Part shown: in pieces, positions 33,792 through 42,028 of the stretch
Layout: each line of letters begins with the position of its first letter
Position numbering within the stretch: position 1 is the stretch's first letter
NCBI GenBank assembly: GCA_045579085.1
Contig: JAZNLO010000031.1
Location: 1-64,000, forward strand
Length of the DNA: 64,000 nucleotides
Origin: RGIG2206 sp045579085
GTDB taxonomy: Bacteria; Bacillota; Clostridia; Oscillospirales; Acutalibacteraceae
Direction: 5' to 3'
Made by a program: the position numbers and the translations under genes
The notes under the pieces: generated by a model
Databases searched by the model: none
Told to the model about the DNA's origin: nothing
What the model saw: only the letters and a program-made list of their open reading frames with translations

Positions 33792-34938
33792 TTTAAGAAA
33801 CAAGCTTTATGACCGCTTTGAAAGCAAATACGGCGATTTTTACACCTCATACGACCCTGAGCGTCTCAAAATAAGCAAGGAAGCGTCAAAGCAAAGGCGC
33901 GTTGCTGAGGCTCAGGCTACCGCTAAACGCAAGAGAAAAGCCAAGCTAAAGCGCAAGGCTTACATAAGGCGCATCGGCGCTTTGCTTGTGCTTATGGGTG
34001 TTGTTCTCGCCTCAGTGCTCGGCATCAAAAGCTGCACTGCAAAGCACAATACAGGCACAAGTTCAAGCTCAGTTGTGAGCAAAACGCAAAACCATTCGCC
34101 ACCAGAAACCACAAAGCCGCTCAAGGTAATTTACCCTGAGTTTTCAAATGATACTGTAAATCTTACAGACCAGCTCAACAGTGAACACGCAATATTGATA
34201 GATGTTGACAATGCAGTTGTACTGGCGGACAAGCAAAGCCGTGATAAAATCTATCCCGCATCGCTTGTTAAGCTTATGACAGCCATTGTTGCCGTCGAAA
34301 ACATCTCGGATTTAGATGAAAAAATCTCGCTCGACCAAGAAGTCCTCAGCAAGCTGTATAACTCAGATGCAATAATGATTGGGCTTCAGGAGGGTGAGAA
34401 GTTATCCGTGACTGATTTGTTCTACGGGATGATTATGTTCTCGGGCGCAGATGCCGCAACCGCTCTTGCGATTAAAGCGGCAGGCAGCGTTGAGGACTTC
34501 GTAGTGCTTATGAACAAAAAAGCAGGCGAGATGGGACTTGAAAACACGCATTTTGCAAATGTTGTGGGACTTGATGACGAAAGCCAGTATAGCACCTGCT
34601 ACGACCTTGCGATTATAATGCAGCAGTTGCTCAAAAACGACTTTTTGCGCAAGGTAATCTCAACTGAGAATTACCTCATCAAGCCAACCGAATCCCACCC
34701 CGACGGCATCAGTCTGAAAAATTCAATGTTTGCGAAAATGTATGGCACAGAGCCTGAGGTTGCAACCGTTAAAGGCGGCAAAACAGGCTTCACAAACAAG
34801 GCGGGTTTCTGTCTTGCCAGCTATGCCGATGCAAATGACGGGCGCTTAGTTATAGCCGTAACAACAAATTCTAACGGCTCTTACCGCCCAATATACGACT
34901 GTTTTGAGCTCTATAAAAATTATTCTTTGTCAAAATAA
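33784..34938 (+). CDS. D-alanyl-D-alanine carboxypeptidase (peptidase S11)
   Basis: A 384-residue penicillin-binding carboxypeptidase trimming peptidoglycan stem peptides. The N-terminal roughly 60 residues are cytosolic and strongly basic, followed by one membrane segment (about 62-80), so it is membrane-anchored with an inside N-terminus. The catalytic S160-LVK163 is in IYPASLVKLM; a SGAD box and the KGGKTGFT motif follow in order. It lacks the C-terminal amphipathic anchor of DacA, the N-terminal helix replacing it. The ATG lies inside the mtaB stop region, overlapping by 8 nt. Confidence 0.9.
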   Translation: MSDLRNKLYDRFESKYGDFYTSYDPERLKISKEASKQRRVAEAQATAKRKRKAKLKRKAYIRRIGALLVLMGVVLASVLGIKSCTAKHNTGTSSSSVVSKTQNHSPPETTKPLKVIYPEFSNDTVNLTDQLNSEHAILIDVDNAVVLADKQSRDKIYPASLVKLMTAIVAVENISDLDEKISLDQEVLSKLYNSDAIMIGLQEGEKLSVTDLFYGMIMFSGADAATALAIKAAGSVEDFVVLMNKKAGEMGLENTHFANVVGLDDESQYSTCYDLAIIMQQLLKNDFLRKVISTENYLIKPTESHPDGISLKNSMFAKMYGTEPEVATVKGGKTGFTNKAGFCLASYADANDGRLVIAVTTNSNGSYRPIYDCFELYKNYSLSK

Positions 34939-34951
34939 AGGAGCTAAGAAT

Positions 34952-35017
34952 ATGTGGTTTATACTTTCGCTTATTACTAAAAATATGTGGTTTATACTTT
35001 CGCTTATTACAATCGCT
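34952..35017 (+). repeat. In-frame 33-bp tandem duplication at the start of the EamA gene
   Basis: A 33-bp unit beginning with ATGTGGTTTATACTTTCGC (34952) is repeated from 34985. At least 26 bases from each ATG are identical, and the three bases before each ATG also match. The step equals 11 codons, so the frame is preserved. Only the first ATG has a ribosome site (GGAG), so the protein starts MWFILSLIT-KN-MWFILSLIT. Confidence 0.85.
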
Positions 35018-35962
35018 TTCTGGGGCGGTTCCGACCTCTTCTCAAAGCTTGGTTCTCCATCTGATGACAAATACAGTCATTGGAAAATAGTTATGGCTGT
35101 GGGTACTGTTATGGGCTTGCACGCAACGGCTGAGCTTCTGCTTGGCGCGCACTTCAACGTGGCAGACTTCATTAACTACCTTCCCGCAACCTTCTTCTAT
35201 ATCTTTTCTATGATTTTGGGCTATGTGGGTCTCAGATACCTGATGCTTTCCGTATCCTCGCCGATATGCAACTCATCGGGTGCCGTTGCCTGCATCTTGT
35301 GCCTGATTTTCCTAAAGGAAATGCCCGATGCGTTCAGCTGGGCAGGTATTGTGCTCGTTTGCATCGGCGTTATAGGTCTTGCATTTGTTGAAAAATCACA
35401 CGATACAGAAGCTAAGGCTATGATTGGTCAGGCAGAAAACAAGAAATATGTAAGCAGCTTTATTGCAGTTTTCTTCCCGATTTTTTACTGCATACTCGAC
35501 GGTCTGGGAACATTCGCAGATGCTCTCTTGCTCGACACAGGCAAGGTAAATGAGGAATCTGCAAACATTGCCTATGAATACACCTTCTTCTTTATGGCGG
35601 TGCTGGCATTTATCTATGTTGTGCTGATTAAAAAGCAGCGTCTTGACTTTAAACACGGCAAGTTCCGCATCGGCGGCGCCGTTTGCGAGACCGTAGGACA
35701 GTTTGCATACATCTATGCAATTGGCGACAACCCAACCGTTGCCGCTCCTATGATTTCCGCTTACTGCGTATTCTCTGTATTGCTTTCTCGCATCTTCCTC
35801 AAGGAAAAGCTTTCGTTTAAGCACTATATGATTATCTTCACGGTATTTGCAGGAATTATCCTGATGGGCATTTCGGAAGGACTCGACGAAGAAGGACTTG
35901 AAAAGGTTATGGAGTTTATTAACAAGTGCATTGATTCTTTACTACTACCAATTAAGCAATAA
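34952..35962 (+). CDS. EamA/DMT-family membrane transporter
   Basis: A 336-residue drug/metabolite transporter superfamily protein with about ten helices in two EamA halves. The first half carries FWGGSDLFSKLG and SSPICNSSGAVACILCLIFLKE; the second carries NPTVAAPMISAYCVFSVLLSRIFLKEK. The substrate is unknown. The start is the first of two identical ATG contexts created by a 33-bp tandem duplication, so the first membrane helix is preceded by an extra copy of its first 9 residues. It follows the carboxypeptidase gene by 13 nt and ends at a terminator. Confidence 0.85.
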   Translation: MWFILSLITKNMWFILSLITIAFWGGSDLFSKLGSPSDDKYSHWKIVMAVGTVMGLHATAELLLGAHFNVADFINYLPATFFYIFSMILGYVGLRYLMLSVSSPICNSSGAVACILCLIFLKEMPDAFSWAGIVLVCIGVIGLAFVEKSHDTEAKAMIGQAENKKYVSSFIAVFFPIFYCILDGLGTFADALLLDTGKVNEESANIAYEYTFFFMAVLAFIYVVLIKKQRLDFKHGKFRIGGAVCETVGQFAYIYAIGDNPTVAAPMISAYCVFSVLLSRIFLKEKLSFKHYMIIFTVFAGIILMGISEGLDEEGLEKVMEFINKCIDSLLLPIKQ

Positions 35963-35964
35963 AT

Positions 35965-36000
35965 AAAATCACCGCAGATTTTAAAGTCTGCGGTGATTTT
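35965..36000. terminator. Bidirectional terminator between EamA and pduL genes
   Basis: A perfect 14-bp stem (35965-35978 with 35987-36000) with an 8-nt loop; T-runs on both strands. Confidence 0.9.
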
Positions 36001-36018
36001 ATTTTACCAATATGTTTT

Positions 36019-36594
36019 TTACTTTATAACCTCGCCCATAAGACCGGGTGTGCAACCTGCTGCGTTAGACTCATCAGTGTCAATATGCATAGCAAGAGCG
36101 TACTTATCGCTTACTCTTACAACAACGTCTCCAAACACAAGTGCGCGGCCGTCTGTGTCAATCTTAACGCTGACAACCTGACAATCCTCAACGCCAAACT
36201 CAGCGGCATCGGCTGTGGTCATATGTATATGACGCTTTGCAGCGATAACGCCCTCGCTGAGCTCAACCTCGCCTGCGGGGCCAACAAGCTTGCAAGCACC
36301 GCTTCCCTTAACATCGCCAGACTCACGAACAGGTGCGTTTACACCAATAGAACGTGCATCTGTCAAAGACAGCTCAACCTGAGTTTCAGGACGTACAGGA
36401 CCTAAAATAGAAACATTTGCAAGCTCTTTCTTGGGACCTACAACGGTAACTCTCTCCTCTGCTGCGTACTGACCGGGCTGAGAAAGCATTTTCTTAACAG
36501 TCAATTCATAGCCCTTACCAAAGAGTATCTCAAGATGCTCCTGTGATACGTGTACATGGCGGGCTGAAGTTTCAACTAAAACTTTGTTTGCCAT
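36019..36594 (-). CDS. pduL: PduL-type phosphate acyltransferase
   Basis: A 191-residue phosphotransacylase of the PduL family, exchanging acyl-CoA and acyl phosphate (propanoyl or acetyl). Two PTAC half-domains each show the zinc-binding histidine motif: ETSARHVHVSQEHL (near 8-21) and AAKRHIHMTTADA (near 118-130). No bacterial-microcompartment genes are nearby and no N-terminal encapsulation peptide is evident; the protein begins directly at the first beta strand. It may therefore serve as the general acetyl-CoA/acetyl-phosphate enzyme, replacing Pta. It is a single-gene unit. Confidence 0.92.
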   Translation of the reverse strand: MANKVLVETSARHVHVSQEHLEILFGKGYELTVKKMLSQPGQYAAEERVTVVGPKKELANVSILGPVRPETQVELSLTDARSIGVNAPVRESGDVKGSGACKLVGPAGEVELSEGVIAAKRHIHMTTADAAEFGVEDCQVVSVKIDTDGRALVFGDVVVRVSDKYALAMHIDTDESNAAGCTPGLMGEVIK

Positions 36595-36675
36595 ATCATA
36601 AACATCCTTTCATATTATCTTAGTTTATTGTAACGCAAACTCAAGCTCTTTTCAAGTAGGTTTTCATTATATTAT

Positions 36676-36704
36676 TTGATTAATCTGATAAAATCTGTTA
36701 AAAT
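36676..36704 (+). promoter_or_regulatory. Possible promoter for secA
   Basis: TTGATT (36676-36681), 17 nt, TAAAAT (36699-36704). A second TATAAT at 36784-36789, closer to the gene, has a poor -35. The 130-nt leader holds no recognised riboswitch. Confidence 0.45.
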
Positions 36705-36833
36705 GATAACAGGCTGTGTTTTTCGTAATCTTTTTAAAACAGCTTGTTTACAAAATCTGCTTTATTTTCACAGCTTTGTGTGTTATAATCATTGTATTAG
36801 ATTATTTGTATGTTTTCGAAAGGTTGATATAAA

Positions 36834-39560
36834 ATGAATCTTGTTAAAGCTCTTGCTAAAAGCTATAGCAAAAGAGAACTAAAAAGAATACGTCCTCTTG
36901 TGGAAAGCGTGCTTTTTTATGAGGACAAGATGGCTAAAATGTCTGACGACGAGCTGCGTGAAATGACAAGCGAATTTAAGCTCCGTTATGAAAACGGCGA
37001 GTCGCTTGACAGTATGCTGCCTGAGGCGTTTGCTGTATGCCGTGAGGCATCCTGGCGTGTGCTTGGAATGAAGCATTTCCCCGTTCAGATTGTGGGCGGT
37101 ATCATTCTTCATCAGGGCAGAATAAGCGAAATGAAAACAGGCGAGGGTAAAACCTTAGTTGCAACGCTGCCTGCATATCTCAATGCTATCTCGGGCAAGG
37201 GCGTGCACATCGTCACCGTCAACGATTACCTTGCAAGACGTGACAGTGAGTGGATGGGCAAGGTTTACAGATTCTTGGGGCTCAGCGTTGGACTTATCGT
37301 TCACGATATGCCGAACGACCTGCGCCGCGAGGCATACAATGCCGACATCACCTACGGCACAAACAACGAGCTCGGCTTTGACTATTTGCGTGACAATATG
37401 GTTATCTACAAAGAGCAAAAGGTGCAGCGCGGTCACAACTTTGCTATCATCGACGAGGTTGACTCAATCCTCATCGACGAGGCGCGTACTCCTCTTATCA
37501 TTTCAGGACAGGGCGAATCGTCAAGTGAGCTCTATCAGCGTGCTGACAAGCTTGCAAGGTCATTTACTGCTTGCAAGGTGCGTGAAATGGACTCCAAAAA
37601 GAGCGACAGCGAGGCTGAGTATGACGGCGACTATGTTGTTGACGAAAAGGCAAAAACTGCCGTGCTTACAAAGTCGGGCGTTAAGAAAACCGAGCAATAT
37701 TTTGGAATTGAAAACCTAAACGACGTTGAAAACGTTACCATTTCGCACCATATCAATCAGGCAATCAAGGCGCACGGCGTTATGCAGCGCGATGTTGACT
37801 ATGTTGTTAAAGACGGCGAGGTTATCATCGTTGACGAGTTTACAGGCAGACTTATGTTTGGCAGACGCTTCAACGAAGGCTTGCATCAGGCTATCGAAGC
37901 CAAAGAAGGCGTTAAAATCGCACACGAATCACGTACCCTTGCAACAATAACTTTCCAGAACTTTTTCAGGCTTTACACCAAGCTGTCGGGTATGACGGGT
38001 ACTGCTATGACAGAGGAAACCGAGTTCAGAGAAATCTATATGCTCGATGTAATCGAAATCCCCACAAACAAGCCGCTCGCAAGAGTGGATTTGCCTGACG
38101 TGGTTTACAAAACCGAAAAAGCAAAGTTTAACGCTGTTATTGAGCAGATTACCGAGTGCCATAGCAAAAATCAGCCCGTTCTGGTGGGCACTATTTCAAT
38201 AGAAAAATCTGAGCTTCTCAGCTCGATGCTGAAAAAACGCGGCATCAAGCACGAGGTGCTCAACGCTAAGCATCACGAAAAGGAAGCGGAAATCGTTGCT
38301 CAGGCAGGTAAAAAGGGTGCTGTTACAATCGCAACCAATATGGCAGGTCGAGGCACCGATATTATGCTTGGCGGTAACGCTGAATATCTGGCTAAAATGC
38401 AGATGCGCAAAAACGGCTACAGCGAGGAGCTCATAAGCGAGGCTACAGGCTATGCCGAAACCGACAATGCCGAAATCATTGAGGCACGCGCGTTTTTCGT
38501 TGAACAGCTTGAAAGCTTTAAAGAGCAGATTGCGCCCGAAGCAGAAGAGGTAAGGGCAGCCGGCGGTCTGTACATTATCGGTACCGAGCGACACGAGTCT
38601 CGAAGAATCGACAATCAGCTCAGAGGCCGTGCGGGACGTCAGGGCGACCCAGGCGAGACTCGCTTCTTCGTTTCTATGGAAGACGACCTTATGCGTCTGT
38701 TCGGCGGCGAACGCATCTACAATATGATGGATGCGCTCAAATTTGACGAGAATATGCCGCTTGAGATGAAAATGCTTTCTCGTACAATCGAGTCGGCTCA
38801 GGAGAAAATCGAGTACCGCAACTTCACCGCCAGAAAGAACGTGCTTGAATACGATAATGTTATGAACAAGCAGCGTGAGCTCATCTACTCTCAGCGTAAC
38901 GATGTAATCGAGGGGCTCGACATAAATGAAACCATCATCAAGATGATTAAACGTTCAATCGAGCAAACCGTTGAAAACTTCCTCAACGAAGACGATAGCG
39001 GTGACTGGAACTTTGACGGCTTGCGTGAATATTACAACGGCTGGCTGACTGACAACGGCGATTTCTACTATTCGATAAACGAGCTCAACAGGCTCGATAT
39101 AGAGGATATAATCGAGTTGCTGCAAGACAGAGCTCTCAAGCGTTATAACGACAGGCTTGAAACCTATGGCAAGGAAATCATTGGCGACGTTCAGAGCAAG
39201 ATATTGCTCCGCGCTGTTGATATCAACTGGATGAATCACATCGATGCGATGGATGAGCTGCGCAGAGGCATTGGGCTCAGGGCGTACGGTCAGCATAATC
39301 CCGTTGACGAATACAGAAACGACGGCGCTGATATGTTTGAGGAAATGATTACCGCCATCCAGAACGACACCGCAAAAATGGTGCTCACGGTCAATATTCG
39401 CGTTGGCGAAGAAGTAAAGCGTGAGCAGGTTGCAAAAATTACAGGCGACAACTCAGAAGGCTCAACCGAAACAGGCAAGCCTAAGGGTTACTCCAAAAAT
39501 GGATTGTGTCCGTGCGGCAGCGGCAAAAAGTACAAGCGTTGCTGTGGTAAAAACGAATAA
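36834..39560 (+). CDS. secA: Preprotein translocase ATPase SecA
   Basis: The 908-residue motor of the Sec pathway. Walker A MKTGEGKTLVA, DEVDSILIDEARTPLIISG, the helicase motif ATNMAGRGTDIMLGG, and the RQGDPGETRFFVSMEDD segment appear in order. A helical scaffold/wing domain follows. The C-terminus carries a zinc-binding SEC-C motif (CPCGSGKKYKRCCG), which binds SecB or ribosomes in other bacteria. It is monocistronic and ends at a strong terminator. Confidence 0.97.
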   Translation: MNLVKALAKSYSKRELKRIRPLVESVLFYEDKMAKMSDDELREMTSEFKLRYENGESLDSMLPEAFAVCREASWRVLGMKHFPVQIVGGIILHQGRISEMKTGEGKTLVATLPAYLNAISGKGVHIVTVNDYLARRDSEWMGKVYRFLGLSVGLIVHDMPNDLRREAYNADITYGTNNELGFDYLRDNMVIYKEQKVQRGHNFAIIDEVDSILIDEARTPLIISGQGESSSELYQRADKLARSFTACKVREMDSKKSDSEAEYDGDYVVDEKAKTAVLTKSGVKKTEQYFGIENLNDVENVTISHHINQAIKAHGVMQRDVDYVVKDGEVIIVDEFTGRLMFGRRFNEGLHQAIEAKEGVKIAHESRTLATITFQNFFRLYTKLSGMTGTAMTEETEFREIYMLDVIEIPTNKPLARVDLPDVVYKTEKAKFNAVIEQITECHSKNQPVLVGTISIEKSELLSSMLKKRGIKHEVLNAKHHEKEAEIVAQAGKKGAVTIATNMAGRGTDIMLGGNAEYLAKMQMRKNGYSEELISEATGYAETDNAEIIEARAFFVEQLESFKEQIAPEAEEVRAAGGLYIIGTERHESRRIDNQLRGRAGRQGDPGETRFFVSMEDDLMRLFGGERIYNMMDALKFDENMPLEMKMLSRTIESAQEKIEYRNFTARKNVLEYDNVMNKQRELIYSQRNDVIEGLDINETIIKMIKRSIEQTVENFLNEDDSGDWNFDGLREYYNGWLTDNGDFYYSINELNRLDIEDIIELLQDRALKRYNDRLETYGKEIIGDVQSKILLRAVDINWMNHIDAMDELRRGIGLRAYGQHNPVDEYRNDGADMFEEMITAIQNDTAKMVLTVNIRVGEEVKREQVAKITGDNSEGSTETGKPKGYSKNGLCPCGSGKKYKRCCGKNE

Positions 39561-39600
39561 AAAAACAAGCCGAAGGAAAATTCCTTCGGCTTGTTTTTTT
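39559..39600. terminator. Bidirectional terminator between secA and HPr
   Basis: A perfect stem (ACAAGCCGAAGGAA paired with TTCCTTCGGCTTGT) with poly-A before and poly-T after it. Confidence 0.92.
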
Positions 39601-39609
39601 ATTTAATAA

Positions 39610-39873
39610 TTAGTCTTCAAAGCTTGATTCAACGAGGTCTGCAAGAGCATTTACAGCGGCCTCTTCATCGGCACCGTCTGCAATAATCTTGATTTCAGCT
39701 CCGCCGATTATTCCCAATGACAAAACACCCAAAAGGCTCTTTGCATTTATGCGGCGCTCTTCTTTCTCAACCCAGATTGTTGATTTAAACTCGTTTGCCT
39801 TCTGAATAAAGAAGGTTGCAGGACGTGCATGAAGCCCTACCTTATTGTTAACCACTGCGTCTTTAACAAACAT
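39610..39873 (-). CDS. HPr-family phosphocarrier protein
   Basis: An 87-residue HPr. H15 (GLHARPA) is the phosphorylation site for Enzyme I, and S46 (AKSLLGVLSLG) is the HPr-kinase site, so both PTS transfer and CcpA signalling are possible. It is slightly divergent, so a Crh-like or secondary HPr is conceivable, but H15 argues for a real PTS carrier. No ptsI is nearby. It has its own promoter (39927-39955) and terminator. Confidence 0.92.
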   Translation of the reverse strand: MFVKDAVVNNKVGLHARPATFFIQKANEFKSTIWVEKEERRINAKSLLGVLSLGIIGGAEIKIIADGADEEAAVNALADLVESSFED

Positions 39874-39926
39874 CTATATCGCTCCTTAAAACACAACATA
39901 TACTGATTTTTTATCATCCAATAATT

Positions 39927-39955
39927 ATTATATCCATTAGTGTGCCCAAGGTCAA
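39927..39955 (-). promoter_or_regulatory. Promoter for the HPr gene
   Basis: TTGACC (39955-39950), 17 nt, TATAAT (39932-39927) on the minus strand, 53 nt before the start. Confidence 0.75.
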
Positions 39956-40076
39956 CGAAATCCTCACCATTATTCCAAAGTTCTATTTTGTAGACAAATC
40001 TGAAAAATCATTTACCACAGGCTTTGTATAACATTACCACAATAAACCCCATATTTCGAGTTTTCGTATAACAAGC

Positions 40077-40820
40077 CTATTCTTTTTCAACTTTTTTGTC
40101 TATATCATCTAAGAGTTTTTTGTCTTTTTTACTTAATTCGACTTTTTCAAACAAATCGGGGCGCTTCTCTCTCGTTTCAATCAGCGACATCTGTCTGCGC
40201 CAATTTTCTATGTTGGCGTGGTGTCCTGACAAGAGTATCTCGGGCACTGCGGCTGAGTGCCACACAGGCGGACGCGTATACTGCGGATACTCGAGCAGTC
40301 CCGAAAAATGACTTTCTTCCGTAAAGCATTCATCGTCACTGAGCACGCCCTTAACCATTCTGCACACTGTATCAACTAAAACCATAGCGGGCAGTTCGCC
40401 GCCCGTGAGAACATAGTCGCCAATGGAGATTTCCTCATCCACAATCTCGTCTATAATTCTCTGGTCAACGCCCTCGTAATGTCCGCAAAGCACTGCAAAT
40501 CCATCCAACTGCGCAAGCTCGCACGCCCTCTGCTGAGTAAGCGTTTTGCCCTTTGGCGACATATATATAAGATGCGGACGCTTTTTGCGTTGCTCGCAGA
40601 TTGCTGAAAAGCAGTCATATATCGGCTGAGGGCCTAATACCATTCCCATTCCGCCGCCGTATGGATAATCGTCAACTCTGCCGTGCTTATTCTCTGTATA
40701 TGCGCGGATATCGGTGCACTTGATTTCTATCAGCCCTGCTTTTGATGCTCTGCCGATTATACTCTCGCTCAACACCGAATTGCACATATCGGGAAAGAGC
40801 GTCATTATATCAATTTTCAT
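40077..40820 (-). CDS. trmD: tRNA (guanine-37-N1)-methyltransferase
   Basis: A 247-residue SPOUT methyltransferase making m1G37 to prevent frameshifting. It has the trefoil-knot motifs PYGGGMGMVLGPQP, LCGHYEGVDQRI and IGDYVLTGGELPAMVL. The C-terminal helical domain carries HSAAVPEILLSGHHANIENWRR. The ATG at 40820 lies inside the rimM 3' end, an 11-nt overlap; a TTG two codons upstream is ignored. With rimM it forms the standard pair. Confidence 0.96.
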   Translation of the reverse strand: MKIDIMTLFPDMCNSVLSESIIGRASKAGLIEIKCTDIRAYTENKHGRVDDYPYGGGMGMVLGPQPIYDCFSAICEQRKKRPHLIYMSPKGKTLTQQRACELAQLDGFAVLCGHYEGVDQRIIDEIVDEEISIGDYVLTGGELPAMVLVDTVCRMVKGVLSDDECFTEESHFSGLLEYPQYTRPPVWHSAAVPEILLSGHHANIENWRRQMSLIETREKRPDLFEKVELSKKDKKLLDDIDKKVEKE

Positions 40821-41325
40821 CGTCAAACAAGCCTTTCAACGGTTTTATAAGTATCGTTTCTTTATCAACGTCAACGCTCTTTACAACGTCATCAATAACG
40901 GGAATCAGCACAAGATTGCCGCCATTACTTATATGCCAGACGTCGTTTGCGCCCGTTTTGGAAACGTCTGTAACCTCGCCGTAGCACGCCTTAGTATCAA
41001 CGTCGTATACCTTGCAGCCGATTATATCCTGCACGAAGTTTACACCTTTATCAAGACGCACGTCTTTACGCGAGATATACACGGTTTTGCCCCTTAGCTG
41101 CTCTGCTGCAGGTATATCGTCCACGCCCTTAGCCTTGAGTATAACCATATGTCCGTGCGCTCTTGCGTTGACCACGTCCAAGCGCTCAATTCCGTTTTCA
41201 TCAAGATACAGGCGCTTAAACTGCGTCAAAAACTGCGGAGAATCACTCCAAGGATGAACTCTCAGCTCGCCACGTACTCCGTGTGTGCCTGTTATTTCTC
41301 CTGTTTCCAAAAACTCCTTGCGCAA
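40810..41325 (-). CDS. rimM: 16S rRNA processing protein RimM
   Basis: A 171-residue maturation factor for the 30S head. It has an N-terminal RimM beta-barrel (GEITGTHGVRGELRVHPWSD) and a C-terminal PRC-barrel domain (IGCKVYDVDTKACYGEV, then DVWHI). The start is probably TTG at 41325 with AAAGGGG upstream. A promoter (41360-41388) lies between the khpA terminator hairpin and this gene, so rimM-trmD form a separate unit. Confidence 0.94.
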   Translation of the reverse strand: MRKEFLETGEITGTHGVRGELRVHPWSDSPQFLTQFKRLYLDENGIERLDVVNARAHGHMVILKAKGVDDIPAAEQLRGKTVYISRKDVRLDKGVNFVQDIIGCKVYDVDTKACYGEVTDVSKTGANDVWHISNGGNLVLIPVIDDVVKSVDVDKETILIKPLKGLFDDEN

Positions 41326-41359
41326 ATCAGGGCGCCCCTTTCTCTAATTCGTTTAAATT

Positions 41360-41388
41360 ATTCTAACCCTAACTATCCCTCTTGTCAA
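41360..41388 (-). promoter_or_regulatory. Promoter for rimM-trmD
   Basis: TTGACA (41388-41383), 17 nt, TAGAAT (41365-41360) on the minus strand, 35 nt before the rimM start. Confidence 0.78.
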
Positions 41389-41413
41389 GCAACTGCTGTA
41401 AAGCACCAAACAA

Positions 41414-41443
41414 ACAGCCGCAGCGTTTTCACGCTGCGGCTGT
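41414..41443. terminator. Terminator between khpA and rimM
   Basis: A 12-bp stem ACAGCCGCAGCG / CGCTGCGGCTGT (41414-41425 with 41432-41443). On the minus strand the tail is TTTGTTTGG, a moderate T-tract. Confidence 0.7.
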
Positions 41444-41469
41444 TTTGGGCCATTATTATGTTCAAGCTG

Positions 41470-41706
41470 TTAATCGTCAATCTCAACCATAACTTTGGTT
41501 CCTTCGTGATTTGCGGCAGAACGCATAACCAAGCGTATCTCTTTTGCTATGCGACCCTGCTTACCTATTACTCTGCCCATATCTGCAGGGTCAACACGAA
41601 GGTGATACACCACTGTTGAGTCTGCTCTGGGCTCATCAACCGTAATAGATATAGCGTCAGGGTTGCGCACCAAGCCGCTCACGATTGATTTTAGTAATTG
41701 TTCCAT
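41470..41706 (-). CDS. khpA: KH-domain RNA-binding protein KhpA
   Basis: A 78-residue single KH domain with the VIGKQGRIAKEIR GxxG loop. KhpA partners KhpB (Jag/EloR) and binds many transcripts in Gram-positive bacteria. It lies between rpsP and rimM, its usual place, 12 nt after rpsP, and is followed by a terminator hairpin. Confidence 0.93.
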   Translation of the reverse strand: MEQLLKSIVSGLVRNPDAISITVDEPRADSTVVYHLRVDPADMGRVIGKQGRIAKEIRLVMRSAANHEGTKVMVEIDD

Positions 41707-41718
41707 AACACGTTCTCC

Positions 41719-41961
41719 TTAAAGAATTCCTTCCTTCTTAAGCAGAGCCTTTACGGTATCAGTGGGCTGAGCGCCGTTTCCAATCCACTTCTTTACAGCC
41801 TCAGTGTCCAACTTAACTTCTGCCGGCTCCTTCAGAGGATTGTAATATCCAACCTCCTCGATGAAACGGCCGTCACGGGGATATCTCGAATCAGCGACAA
41901 CTACACGGTAAAACGGTGCCTTCTTTGCGCCCATTCTGCGAAGTCTAATCTTAACTGCCAT
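41719..41961 (-). CDS. rpsP: 30S ribosomal protein S16
   Basis: The 80-residue bS16 (AVKIRLRRMGAKKAPFYRVVVADSR opening, FIEEVGYYNPL). The ATG at 41961 has AGGAGGTG 6 nt upstream; a GTG three codons earlier overlaps that site and is rejected. It sits between ffh and khpA in the conserved gene order. Confidence 0.96.
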   Translation of the reverse strand: MAVKIRLRRMGAKKAPFYRVVVADSRYPRDGRFIEEVGYYNPLKEPAEVKLDTEAVKKWIGNGAQPTDTVKALLKKEGIL

Positions 41962-42028
41962 TTGTTGCACCTCCTAATTTATAATAATTTATTATATATT
42001 TCACACTTGGGATTACCAGTGGTCAATA

